DNA of 64,000 bases, from the NCBI RefSeq assembly GCF_000949455.1, contig NZ_JXXK01000021.1:1-64000 (forward strand), written 5' to 3'. The notes under the pieces were generated by a model. That model did no database searches. It saw only the letters and a program-made list of their open reading frames with translations, and was not told the DNA's origin. Origin of the DNA: Ruthenibacterium lactatiformans. GTDB taxonomy: Bacteria; Bacillota; Clostridia; Oscillospirales; Ruminococcaceae. A program made the position numbers and the translations under genes. Below, piece after piece: positions 50,774 through 58,846 of the stretch (positions within the stretch are counted from its first letter, which is position 1; every line of letters begins with the position of its first letter).

Positions 50774-51520
50774 CTAGAGCAGATTGTGCAGCCGGATCCC
50801 CGCCGCCATCAGTGTAAGGAACCGGCCGTTGGACAAATGTAATGCATCTTCTTTATGTCCCAGCTTCAAGAGCGCATGCAGCGCTTCTGAATCCACCTCA
50901 AATATCTGCTGGATCACCTTTCGCAGCGCTTTTTCAACGCATTGCTCCGTAGTACCGTTCCGGGCCGCGATTTCCGCGTATACGTCCTTGCTCATCAGGC
51001 AGGTGCCCTGATGCGTAAGAAGAATCAGCAGTGCCTGTTCCAAATACAGAAATCCAACGGCGCTCGTCTGCACACCCAAGTCTATCACCGCTTTGGACAC
51101 AATGTGCTCCAGTGTGCACTTCTTTTGGGAAGGGGCCTCGCCTGCAAGCGTACGGATGCGGCGCATCAGCAGCTCCAGCTGGTACGGCTTCAGCAGAAAC
51201 CAATCTGCTCCCTGCGCCAACGCCGCCCGGGCAATATGTTCCTGCCCATACGCGCTGATCGCAATCACCTTCGGACGCTTCGGCGGCGGATTCTCCCGCA
51301 GCTCGTTGAGCAGATCCACACCGTCCATGTTGGGCATCACGATATCCAGGAGCAAAACGTCCGGCTGTTCCGTTTGGAGCTTGGCCAGCGCTTCAAGCCC
51401 ATCACATGCTTGGCCGCAGCAGGCCATATCGGACTCCAGCTCCAATGCATCCTTCAGCAGGTCATTCTGGATCGGATCGTCCTCGGCGATCAGCACTCGG
51501 ATCTTCGCGTTTTCATTCAT
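50774..51520 (-). CDS. Divergent Spo0A-like response regulator, 248 aa
   Basis: Receiver domain with EDD (residues 13-15), phospho-acceptor Asp59 (VLLLDIVMPN) and KPYQ Lys. The C-terminal part (DLGVQTSAVGFLYLEQALLI ... YAEIAARNGTTEQCVEKALRKVIQ) follows the Spo0A sigma-factor/DNA-binding domain: same length, same GxLYL and TT-x3-VE-A-R/K pattern. It is too divergent to be sure of DNA specificity. A full Spo0A is not in this window, so this may be a paralogue with its own kinase. Confidence 0.75.
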   Translation of the reverse strand: MNENAKIRVLIAEDDPIQNDLLKDALELESDMACCGQACDGLEALAKLQTEQPDVLLLDIVMPNMDGVDLLNELRENPPPKRPKVIAISAYGQEHIARAALAQGADWFLLKPYQLELLMRRIRTLAGEAPSQKKCTLEHIVSKAVIDLGVQTSAVGFLYLEQALLILLTHQGTCLMSKDVYAEIAARNGTTEQCVEKALRKVIQQIFEVDSEALHALLKLGHKEDALHLSNGRFLTLMAAGIRLHNLL

Positions 51521-51529
51521 ACAGCCCAC

Positions 51530-51835
51530 TCACTCTTCCGCGCCGCACGGCAAAAGGCCCGCGCGCCGGATGTCCTCCACAATCCCCCGCACGGCGCACG
51601 GCTCCACCGCATTTTCCCACAGGAAAACAAGAAGACGGCAAGTCCCCTCCTGCGTATCGCAGATTGCCCGGCAGGATTGCGTGTCCCGGCCTCCGGCCTG
51701 CAGCACCGTAACGGAAACCCCATAGCGAAGCGCACATCCCGGGTCTGTTGTAAGGGCATACTGCAAAATATGCGCGGACTGCAGCGGCCCTAAGTCTGTA
51801 AAATTGCGTGTATAGAGCACTTCCGTCGTTTTCAT
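51530..51835 (-). CDS. Small protein, DUF6514-like, 101 aa
   Basis: Compact beta-rich protein (MKTTEVLYTRNFTDLGPL..., CALRYGVSVTVLQAGG) with a Cys-containing middle. Resembles the clostridial DUF6514 group found near sporulation genes, from memory of the pattern only. ATG at 51835 is seven bases after GGAGG. First gene of the operon with the Spo0A-like regulator and kinase. Confidence 0.55.
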   Translation of the reverse strand: MKTTEVLYTRNFTDLGPLQSAHILQYALTTDPGCALRYGVSVTVLQAGGRDTQSCRAICDTQEGTCRLLVFLWENAVEPCAVRGIVEDIRRAGLLPCGAEE

Positions 51836-51863
51836 TGCCATTCCTCCACTTTTAAAACCAATA

Positions 51864-51940
51864 TTTATGCAATATTGCTTTATAAGTGTAAAGGAGCAAA
51901 GGCACACCGTGCAAGCGAAAATTATCGACCATTTTCGACA
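51864..51940 (-). promoter_or_regulatory. Promoter with two Spo0A-box-like sites
   Basis: Minus-strand TTTACA (51892-51887), 17 bp, CATAAA (51869-51864). Upstream lie TGTCGAA (51940-51934), the Spo0A box core in the context TTTGTCGAAAA, and a variant GTCGATA (51929-51923). Confidence 0.55.
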
Positions 51941-52049
51941 AACGGTATTTTTTACAGTATATCACATTTTCCGGCGGCCGCAAAGGCGTTTGCAAAGAAC
52001 GTCTGCGCGGATACAGTATATCCGCACAGACGTTTTGGGAAGACAGCAC

Positions 52050-52586
52050 TCAATAGTTTTCGGCGCGCAGTTCAAAATAAGCTTGGGAATGCTTGCAGAT
52101 AGGACACACCTGCGGTGCGGAGCTTCCACAATGGATATGGCCGCAATTGCGGCAAACCCAGATCATTTCCCCGCCCCGTTCGAACACAAGGCCTTCCTCA
52201 ATATTCTGCACAAGGCGCAGATATCGCTCTTCATGCGTCTTTTCGATGTTTGCCACACCTTCGAACAGGAATGCAAGTTCATCAAAGCCTTCTTCCCGTG
52301 CTGTTTTGGCGAATTCCGCGTACATGTCGCTCCACTCATAATGCTCGCCCGTAGCTGCGTCTCTGAGATTTTCCAGCGTGTCCGCGATGCCGCCGTTGAG
52401 CGCCTTGAACCACAACTTTGCGTGCTCCCGCTCATTACCGGCCGTTTCCTCAAAAATCGCTCCGATTTGTCCGTAGCCTTCGCTCTTGGCTTTCGAGGCA
52501 TAATAGGTATACTTATTTGTAGCCTGAGACTCCCCGGAAAAAGCCGTGATCAAATTGGCCTCTGTTTTCGATCCTCTGAGTTCCAC
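52050..52586 (-). CDS. rbr: Rubrerythrin, 178 aa
   Basis: Peroxide-reducing diiron protein of anaerobes. GTG start at 52586, chosen because ELRGSKTEANLITAFSGES aligns with known rubrerythrins and GGAGG is eight bases upstream. Ferritin-like helices carry E/H ligands (ESQATNKY, ETAGNEREHAKLW, EKTHEERY); a rubredoxin-like tail has WVCRNCGHIHCG and VCPICKHSQ. Complete length. Confidence 0.95.
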   Translation of the reverse strand: MELRGSKTEANLITAFSGESQATNKYTYYASKAKSEGYGQIGAIFEETAGNEREHAKLWFKALNGGIADTLENLRDAATGEHYEWSDMYAEFAKTAREEGFDELAFLFEGVANIEKTHEERYLRLVQNIEEGLVFERGGEMIWVCRNCGHIHCGSSAPQVCPICKHSQAYFELRAENY

Positions 52587-52625
52587 TGCAGCGTCCTCCC
52601 ACATGATAATTTTTTCAAAAAGCTC

Positions 52626-52659
52626 TTGACATTTTCTTTTGAATGTCTTATCCTATTAT
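52626..52659 (+). promoter_or_regulatory. Promoter of tRNA-Ala
   Basis: TTGACA (52626-52631) with TATCCT (52649-52654, 17 bp) or TATTAT (52654-52659). About 47 bases before the tRNA; overlaps the region upstream of the divergent rubrerythrin gene. Confidence 0.65.
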
Positions 52660-52705
52660 AGGTGACAGCACGGTGCTTCATTCACCGCCTGTCAAAAATA
52701 AGCGT

Positions 52706-52781
52706 GGGCCCGTAGCGCAGCTGGGAGCGCGTACGGTTCGCATCCGTAAGGTCGAGGGTTCGATCCCCTTCGGGTCCACCA
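52706..52781 (+). tRNA. tRNA-Ala (anticodon CGC)
   Basis: Cloverleaf with acceptor GGGCCCG/CGGGTCC including the G3-T70 wobble that identifies alanine tRNA, anticodon loop TTCGCAT giving CGC, T-arm AGGGTTCGATCCC, discriminator A and encoded CCA. Confidence 0.94.
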
Positions 52782-52788
52782 TAACGAA

Positions 52789-52830
52789 AAAAGCTGAACT
52801 TTTGCTCATTTGCAAAAGTTCAGCTTTTTG
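52789..52830 (+). terminator. Terminator of tRNA-Ala
   Basis: AAGCTGAACTTTTGC (52791-52805) pairs with GCAAAAGTTCAGCTT (52812-52826), then a T-run. Flanking A and T runs make it usable in both directions, including for the glycan operon ending at 52,921. Confidence 0.85.
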
Positions 52831-52920
52831 TTTTACAAAAGGCTCTGCACCTTAAAGGCACAGCACAATAGCTTTTTGATGCTATTTATCCTTTCGTTTA
52901 AATCCATCACACAAGCGCAA

Positions 52921-53277
52921 TCAGCCTAGCGCATATACAACAATTCCCATAACAATCATACATAATGCCAAAATTTTTTTGCTGTTGAGTTTTTCTTTGA
53001 AAATCACAACACCGAAAACAGTAATATAAAAATAAGCTGTTGTTTCCAAAACGGGGCCAAGAGATACCGGCATTCCTTTATAGGCGAGGATGCCTAGCAA
53101 CGTTGTACCAAAAAAAATCCCATATGCGAATATTACCAGTGGATTTAAATACTCTTGCACAACACTGCTATATTTGCGCATCGCAGCCTTTTTCAGCATT
53201 ACCTGGCTCACCGATGAGAGGAATACCCCTAACAATGAAATCAGAGCATAAGGCAACACTGCAGAGAAATCAGTCAT
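52921..53277 (-). CDS. Small EamA/SMR-type membrane protein, half B, 118 aa
   Basis: Four predicted membrane helices with SSVSQVMLKKAAMRKY near helix 1, the DMT/SMR pattern. Length matches ArnF/EmrE-type half transporters. Starts inside the end of the neighbouring half-transporter gene (8-base overlap ATGACTGA). Two such halves side by side resemble the ArnE-ArnF pair that flips undecaprenyl-phosphate aminoarabinose. Last gene of the surface-sugar operon. Confidence 0.75.
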   Translation of the reverse strand: MTDFSAVLPYALISLLGVFLSSVSQVMLKKAAMRKYSSVVQEYLNPLVIFAYGIFFGTTLLGILAYKGMPVSLGPVLETTAYFYITVFGVVIFKEKLNSKKILALCMIVMGIVVYALG

Positions 53278-53650
53278 CTGTTGCCCTCCTCTTCTGTGAT
53301 TTGCTGTCCGAGAATGCATACAATATTACGCCCACCACAATAATTGCCGCTCCAATACACTTTTGCAGCGTAATATCTTCCTGAAAAAGTAACGCTCCCC
53401 AAACCATGCCCCACACCACAGTCACAGCTTTGTTTGCGTATGCTGTGGTCAAAGGCATGCGTTTAATGATTTGTTGCCATAAAAGCGCATATATGCCTAG
53501 CAACAAAATCACCAGCCCATAGAAAAGAACGAACTTAAAGCTCAAGAAAGGCTGCTGCCCAGCCAACTTAGAACAAACCGGAGACAGGCTGAATATCAGC
53601 ATCAATACATGCAGTAGCACATAAGTTTTAATCTTCTGTGCCTTTTCCAT
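53270..53650 (-). CDS. Small EamA/SMR-type membrane protein, half A, 126 aa
   Basis: Four helices; LMLIFSLSPVCSKLAG in helix 1 and MPLTTAYANKAVTVVWGMVWGALLFQE typical of the DMT superfamily. ATG at 53650 follows GGAGGAAAGAG and overlaps the glycosyltransferase end by 23 bases. Proposed partner of half B in a heterodimeric lipid-linked sugar flippase. Confidence 0.75.
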   Translation of the reverse strand: MEKAQKIKTYVLLHVLMLIFSLSPVCSKLAGQQPFLSFKFVLFYGLVILLLGIYALLWQQIIKRMPLTTAYANKAVTVVWGMVWGALLFQEDITLQKCIGAAIIVVGVILYAFSDSKSQKRRATDD

Positions 53651-54602
53651 CTCTTTCCTCCTGTTTTTCAAAGTTCAATCGTTTTTCTTCCACGACCAGC
53701 GGACGATTCATAATACGGGCATTCATACTCATAATGTACTCACCCAACAGACCGATAAAAAACAGTTGAACACCTCCAAAAAAGCAGGTGAGAATGAGCA
53801 TAGGTGCCGACCCGGCGATGAACCGGTCCCAGTAAACGAGCTTCATCACCAGATAGACCAATGCCAGCAAAAAGCTGATTCCCGATATCAGAAAACCAGC
53901 GAACGTGGCGAGGCGCAGCCCGACTTTTGTATAGCTGGTAAACGACAGCATGGCAGCATCATATAAACTGTACCAGTTGTTGTGCGTCTTTCCCGCGCGC
54001 CTCTGGGGCTGGGTATACTCTATATCCTTGCGCTCGTAGCCCAGCTCCGCTACAATCCCACGAATAAACGGCGTCGGATCTTTCAAATCACGCAAAACTT
54101 GCACGAAGCTTTTGTCATACAGTCCAAAGCCCGTGAAATGCTCAATCTGCTCTACGCTGCTCATTTTTTTAATCGCCTTATAATAACAAGAACGCAGAAA
54201 ATAAACAAGCCTATTTTCCTTGCTGGAGGTTTTGATGCCGCAGACGATCTTGTATCCTTTTTCCCACTCACGGACAAAAACCGGAATCAAATCAACAGGG
54301 TCCTGAAAATCAGCGCAAATGGAAATGGTGCAGTCACCCGTCGTCTGTAAAATCCCATAGTAAGGGCTGTTGAATTGGCCAAAATTTTTCGCATTGAAAA
54401 TCCCTTTTACCTTCGGATTTTCCTCACAAATTTTCTCGATGATACGCCGTGTTCCATCCGTCGATTTATTGTCGATAAACAGAATTTCATAATCGTACCC
54501 GGGCAATTCGCGCTCCAACTCATCTTTGACCGCCTCATAGATAGGGCGGGCATTTTCTTCCTCATTGTAGCACGGAATCATGATGCTGATTTTTTTCTTC
54601 AT
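53628..54602 (-). CDS. GT2 polyprenyl-phosphate glycosyltransferase, 324 aa
   Basis: N-terminal GT-A domain: ISIMIPCYNEEENARPI, FIDNKSTDGTRRII, ICADFQDPVDLIP (DxD-like), EHFTGFGLYDKSF and the QPQRRAGKTHNNWYSL motif of the dolichol-phosphate-mannose/GtrB/ArnC family; two C-terminal membrane helices. These enzymes load a sugar from a nucleotide onto undecaprenyl phosphate. Direct neighbour of the SMR pair, consistent with synthesis then flipping. Confidence 0.85.
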   Translation of the reverse strand: MKKKISIMIPCYNEEENARPIYEAVKDELERELPGYDYEILFIDNKSTDGTRRIIEKICEENPKVKGIFNAKNFGQFNSPYYGILQTTGDCTISICADFQDPVDLIPVFVREWEKGYKIVCGIKTSSKENRLVYFLRSCYYKAIKKMSSVEQIEHFTGFGLYDKSFVQVLRDLKDPTPFIRGIVAELGYERKDIEYTQPQRRAGKTHNNWYSLYDAAMLSFTSYTKVGLRLATFAGFLISGISFLLALVYLVMKLVYWDRFIAGSAPMLILTCFFGGVQLFFIGLLGEYIMSMNARIMNRPLVVEEKRLNFEKQEERDGKGTED

Positions 54603-54607
54603 TCGTT

Positions 54608-55531
54608 TTATCTGCCTTTCGCCCAATCTACCGTTTTTTGAATTCCCTCTTCAAAGGACACCCGGGGACGGAAGCCCACATCCTGTGTTAGTGAGGATAT
54701 ATCGGCACACAAATACATTACCTGGTTTTCAGGATATGGCAACGCGCCAAGCGCCACAGGAAGCGCTGGATTCACTGCGTCGCGGATGGCGGCAATATAA
54801 TTTTTCAAGCGCTGCGTCTGCCCGCTACCTAGAGGATATACCATCCCGCTTTTTCCTTTTTCCGCCATCAGCAGCAATGCCTGAGCTGCATCTTCGCTGT
54901 ACAGATAATCCCATTCCTGTTCGCCCGGCGTATAGCGCGGACACTCCCCGCGCAAAAGCGCAGAAATACCGCTCATCACCATACTGTTTGGATTGTCATA
55001 CGGACCGTACACGCTCAAGATGCGTGCCCAAACATGTTGTATGCCCTTTTGGGCACAAGCAATGCGCGTCATCTGCCCCGCGCATAATTTTGCGATGCCA
55101 TACCCATTTTCCGGGAACACAGGCGTATCTGCGCAAAGCTTCCCCTCCACTCGGCCGTATTCCGCCTGACTACCAGCTCCCACAAAAATCTTGCACCCCA
55201 AAGACGCCGCAAGTTCCACAGCCTCCAGCGCATACTCCACATTTTTGTTTTGCTGAAACATATCATTGCGGGCCGCACCTACCGTCCCCGTCCAAGCCAA
55301 ATGAAAAAACGCATCACAGCTGTCATCCAGTTCCACTGCAGCTTCCCGCAACCGTGTGAGATCTGCAAAGCATACCCGCACTCGCGGGTGCTGTGGGATA
55401 TTTTCCCGCCGTACACTACCGGGTCGGCACAGCACAGTCACCGCAATGTCTCTTTCTGCCAATACCCGCACCAAAGCTGTCCCGACGGCGCCTGTCGCTC
55501 CCGTCACAATCGCTCTATGCAACGTCCTCAT
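54608..55531 (-). CDS. Extended-SDR nucleotide-sugar reductase, YerF-like candidate, 307 aa
   Basis: Rossmann TGATGAVGTALVRVL (NAD(P)) near residue 9 and the YxxxK pair in YGIAKLCAGQ, with AGSQAEYG upstream as the Ser partner. Extended SDR of the sugar epimerase/reductase type. Its ATG overlaps the thiamine-diphosphate enzyme stop as ATGA. In the Yersinia yersiniose pathway, YerF reduces the acetyl group added by YerE; the pairing here makes that role likely but unproven. Confidence 0.75.
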   Translation of the reverse strand: MRTLHRAIVTGATGAVGTALVRVLAERDIAVTVLCRPGSVRRENIPQHPRVRVCFADLTRLREAAVELDDSCDAFFHLAWTGTVGAARNDMFQQNKNVEYALEAVELAASLGCKIFVGAGSQAEYGRVEGKLCADTPVFPENGYGIAKLCAGQMTRIACAQKGIQHVWARILSVYGPYDNPNSMVMSGISALLRGECPRYTPGEQEWDYLYSEDAAQALLLMAEKGKSGMVYPLGSGQTQRLKNYIAAIRDAVNPALPVALGALPYPENQVMYLCADISSLTQDVGFRPRVSFEEGIQKTVDWAKGR

Positions 55532-57372
55532 GCTTCCGGCACCATCGGGATAAACATATTCTGTGCAAGCTCTTCCCGCGGGAGAAAAGGAGCCAAGTCC
55601 TCCAGCGGAGGGGATACCAACGTACCGTTTTCCAAACGCTTGGTGGAGGATTTCGGCTCGAAAACTTGCTCTGTTGAAACAAATACTTCACAAAAAGTCG
55701 GCCCATCAACTGCAAGCGACTCCTCCACTACCCGCTGCATTTCTTTATTGGAGTGCGCCGCAAAGTATGGATAGCCAAACACCCGTGCCAATTTGCTGAA
55801 ATCCGGGAAAGACAAATCTCCCGATTCCGGCCCGATACCGACTTTACAATGGTCTGCGAATAAATTGTTCTGTGTTTGACGGATGGAATGGTACCCCTCA
55901 TTGTTAATCAGAAAAATTTTAATCGGCAGAGCGTTTGTGATAATCGTCTGCAATTCCTGAAGGTTCATCATAATGCTGCCGTCCCCTTCTAAGCAGACCG
56001 TCGTTCTTCTTTTATTGGCAACACAACCGCCAATGGCCGCAGGCAGACCATAGCCCATGGAGGCAACGGCATTGCTGTTAAAAAAACGTGTTCCTTCTTT
56101 AATAACATATGCCTGATGACCCGCAACGCAACAAGTGCCGTTACTCACAACTGTAAGCGTACGGGGCGGAAGTTGCGTGCTTAAATAGTCAACGAATGCA
56201 TAGGCATTGGCGTGCAGCCCGTCTTCCTGCCAATGACGCGGCAAAACAACAGGATATTTTTCCTTCCATTTCCGACACGCCGTTACCCATTCCCTACCTT
56301 GAAAAAGCGGCTGCTCTATGCCGTTCAGCCGCGTGTTCATTTGCTCAAAAAAGTCCTTTGCATCCGCGTGAATGGGCATTTCTACATGTAAAGTATGTTT
56401 TTTCAATTCTGCCTCATCCACATCGACCATAATCACTTCGGCTTCACGCGCCCATGTCTTCCAGTTATATCCCACGACTCGAATCGGCAGACGGTTACCG
56501 ACGGCCAGAATCAAATCTGCGTTTTGCACTGCGAAATTTCCGGGCCTGTTCCCCATATTTCCGCCGCGTCCCACATAGAAGGGATGTTCCGTCTCAATCA
56601 GGTCGATAGCGTCCCAATAAGTGCAAACCGGGATGCCAAGTTTTTCCACAGCGGAACGAAAGGCGTCGTATCCCCCTGAAAGGCGGATACCATTACCCGC
56701 GTACAGCACTGGACGCTTGGCAATTCGAATCTTTTCCAGCACTGTTTCCACCGTCTCTGCCGTGATCGATACTGGAAAAGACCGTGCATCCTCCGTCGGG
56801 TCGTAGCCGCGCAGGCCCTCTGTCTCAATCGTCATACCCTGGTAATTGACAGGGATGTCGATCCAACACGGTCCGGGCCGACCGTGCGTGGCCAGATAAA
56901 AGGATTTTTCCAGCATATAACGGATATCCGCCGGATCCTCCAGCATCGCGGCATATTTGCACATGCAGGAGACCGCCCGTGTAATGTCAAACTCCTGATC
57001 TCCCACCGCGCGTAGCGGCAGGCCGCCGGTAAAGCGTTCCGCATATCGCGCCGTGGTATCGTAACGCACCTGCCCGGAAATGACCAGCATCGGGATAGAA
57101 TCCAGCCAACCGCCCAATACACCTGTAATTGCATTGGTTCCGCCCGGTCCTGTCGTAACGCACAGGGCTGCGATCCGGTTTTCCAAACGGGCATAGGACT
57201 CTGCCGCGATGGCACAGGCCTGTTCGTGGTGGTTAAACGTGCAGTGCAAACCAGCTTTATGCCCAAGGGCATCGTTTAAGTGCATCGCACCGCCGCCCGT
57301 CACCATAAAGCAGTCGGTAATGTCGTGTGCGGTCAAAAAATCTGCAACGTAATCTGCCAGGCGTATTTGCAT
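55528..57372 (-). CDS. Thiamine-diphosphate enzyme, YerE-like candidate, 614 aa
   Basis: Acetolactate-synthase-like fold. Catalytic Glu50 (NHHEQA), N-terminal PYR domain with TTGPGGTNAITGVLGGWLDSIP, middle domain, and C-terminal PP domain with GDG (464-466), exactly 24 residues, then NN (491-492). It is far from amino-acid genes and embedded between CDP-sugar enzymes, so acetolactate synthesis for isoleucine is unlikely. YerE, a TPP flavoenzyme, adds a two-carbon unit from pyruvate to CDP-4-keto-3,6-dideoxyglucose; this is the favoured role. AGGAGG precedes the ATG. Confidence 0.8.
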   Translation of the reverse strand: MQIRLADYVADFLTAHDITDCFMVTGGGAMHLNDALGHKAGLHCTFNHHEQACAIAAESYARLENRIAALCVTTGPGGTNAITGVLGGWLDSIPMLVISGQVRYDTTARYAERFTGGLPLRAVGDQEFDITRAVSCMCKYAAMLEDPADIRYMLEKSFYLATHGRPGPCWIDIPVNYQGMTIETEGLRGYDPTEDARSFPVSITAETVETVLEKIRIAKRPVLYAGNGIRLSGGYDAFRSAVEKLGIPVCTYWDAIDLIETEHPFYVGRGGNMGNRPGNFAVQNADLILAVGNRLPIRVVGYNWKTWAREAEVIMVDVDEAELKKHTLHVEMPIHADAKDFFEQMNTRLNGIEQPLFQGREWVTACRKWKEKYPVVLPRHWQEDGLHANAYAFVDYLSTQLPPRTLTVVSNGTCCVAGHQAYVIKEGTRFFNSNAVASMGYGLPAAIGGCVANKRRTTVCLEGDGSIMMNLQELQTIITNALPIKIFLINNEGYHSIRQTQNNLFADHCKVGIGPESGDLSFPDFSKLARVFGYPYFAAHSNKEMQRVVEESLAVDGPTFCEVFVSTEQVFEPKSSTKRLENGTLVSPPLEDLAPFLPREELAQNMFIPMVPEA

Positions 57373-57490
57373 ATGCTCCTCCTAAGGTTATTTCTGCTTG
57401 TTGATTGGAGTATGAAATCGGCACTTGCACCTCTGACGCTCTTAGCAAAAACCATTGTTCTGCATGACAATAGTTTTTTGCCCATAGACT

Positions 57491-58834
57491 TTACTGCACC
57501 GCTTCCAATATCACCTTGGCCATATAGTCGAGCATTTCATCCGTCATGCCAGGATACACGCCTACCCAAAAGGTATTGTTCATGATGAAATCTGTATTTT
57601 CCAAGCCGCCGACAACCCGGTAACCCCGACCGGTGGCGCGCATCTCGTCAAAGCAAGGATGTTTAATAAGATTGCCGGAAAACAGAAGGCGTGTCTGCAC
57701 ATTGTGCTCTTCTACATAGCGAGTCACGGCATTGCGGTCGAGACCGGATTCCGGACGCAGCGAAATCAAAAAGCCGAACCAACTGGGGCGGCTGCTCGGA
57801 CACGGCTCTGGAAGAATGAGTTTATCGCTCGCATGCGCAAGTGCGGCACGCAGGCGCTCCCAATTGTGGCGACGGCGCTCAATAAAAGAAGGGAATTTTT
57901 TCAGCTGTTCGCATCCGATGGCAGCCTGCATATCTGTTACTTTCAAATTATAACCGAAGTGGCTGTACACATATTTATGGTCATACCCCTGCGGGAGTTC
58001 ACCGTACTGCCCGTCAAACCGATGCCCACAGAAGTTGTCACGGCCGGACGGACACACACAATCACGCCCCCAGTCACGAAAGCTCTTGATGAGGCGGTTC
58101 AATTTGGGATCGTTGGTATACACACAACCGCCCTCGCCCATCGTCATGTGATGGGGCGGATAGAAACTTGACGTACCGATATCTCCGATGGTCCCGGTGT
58201 ATTTTGTTTCACCACGGATGGTATACTGTGTGCCCAGCGCGTCGCAATTATCCTCTACCAGCCACAGGTCGTACTTGTCGCAGAAAGCCTTTACTGCGCT
58301 CAGATCAAACGGATTGCCCAGCGTGTGCGCAACCATCACCGCTTTTGTTTTTTCGCTGCGGGCTGCCTCCAGCTTCGACACATCAATGTTGTACTGCGGA
58401 ATGGTCACATCAACAAACACCGGCACTGCACCGTACTGGATCGCGGGCGTTACCGTAGTAGGAAAACCGCATGCCACGGTGATGATTTCATCGCCTTTTT
58501 TGATGCGTCGCTCACCCAATTCCTGTGCTGTCAGCGCCATGAATGCAAGAAGGTTCGCAGAGGAACCGCTGTTTACCAGATTTGCATATTTAACACCCAG
58601 CCACTGGGCAAACTCTTTTTCAAACTGATCCGAAAAGCGGCCAGTCGTCAGCCAAAAGTCCAATGTGGCATCCGCAAGTGCGCACATCTCTTTTTCATCA
58701 AAAACACGGGCCGCATAAGTGATGCGGTCACCTTCCTGAAAAGGGACTTTCTTCTCCTTGTATGCGTGATAGTACTCTGCCACGCTTTTCAGAATTTCAG
58801 CGCGCGCCTGTGTCTCTGTCATATTTTCAAACAT
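57491..58834 (-). CDS. rfbH: CDP-6-deoxy-4-hexulose-3-dehydrase (E1), RfbH-like, 447 aa
   Basis: PMP-dependent dehydrase removing O3 of CDP-4-keto-6-deoxyglucose. DegT-type fold, but the PLP lysine position is His228 (SSFYPPHHMTMGEGG), the E1 hallmark that prevents transamination. Four cysteines, Cys197 (VEDNCDALG) and Cys259, 261 and 269 (DCVCPSGRDNFC), match the E1 [2Fe-2S] ligand pattern. A reductase partner (DdhD/E3) is not in the cluster. Twelve bases separate it from rfbG; a 118-base gap follows before the thiamine enzyme gene. Confidence 0.93.
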   Translation of the reverse strand: MFENMTETQARAEILKSVAEYYHAYKEKKVPFQEGDRITYAARVFDEKEMCALADATLDFWLTTGRFSDQFEKEFAQWLGVKYANLVNSGSSANLLAFMALTAQELGERRIKKGDEIITVACGFPTTVTPAIQYGAVPVFVDVTIPQYNIDVSKLEAARSEKTKAVMVAHTLGNPFDLSAVKAFCDKYDLWLVEDNCDALGTQYTIRGETKYTGTIGDIGTSSFYPPHHMTMGEGGCVYTNDPKLNRLIKSFRDWGRDCVCPSGRDNFCGHRFDGQYGELPQGYDHKYVYSHFGYNLKVTDMQAAIGCEQLKKFPSFIERRRHNWERLRAALAHASDKLILPEPCPSSRPSWFGFLISLRPESGLDRNAVTRYVEEHNVQTRLLFSGNLIKHPCFDEMRATGRGYRVVGGLENTDFIMNNTFWVGVYPGMTDEMLDYMAKVILEAVQ

Positions 58835-58846
58835 ACGTTTACCCCT

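Noticed and set aside
55528..57372. Acetolactate synthase large subunit for isoleucine/valine synthesis
   Set aside because: Family fold matches, but there is no ilvN, ilvC or ilvD nearby and the gene is translationally coupled to a nucleotide-sugar reductase.
57491..58834. Possible sugar aminotransferase (DegT family)
   Set aside because: The PLP lysine is replaced by His228 and four Fe-S cysteines are in E1 positions, so a dehydrase is the better call.
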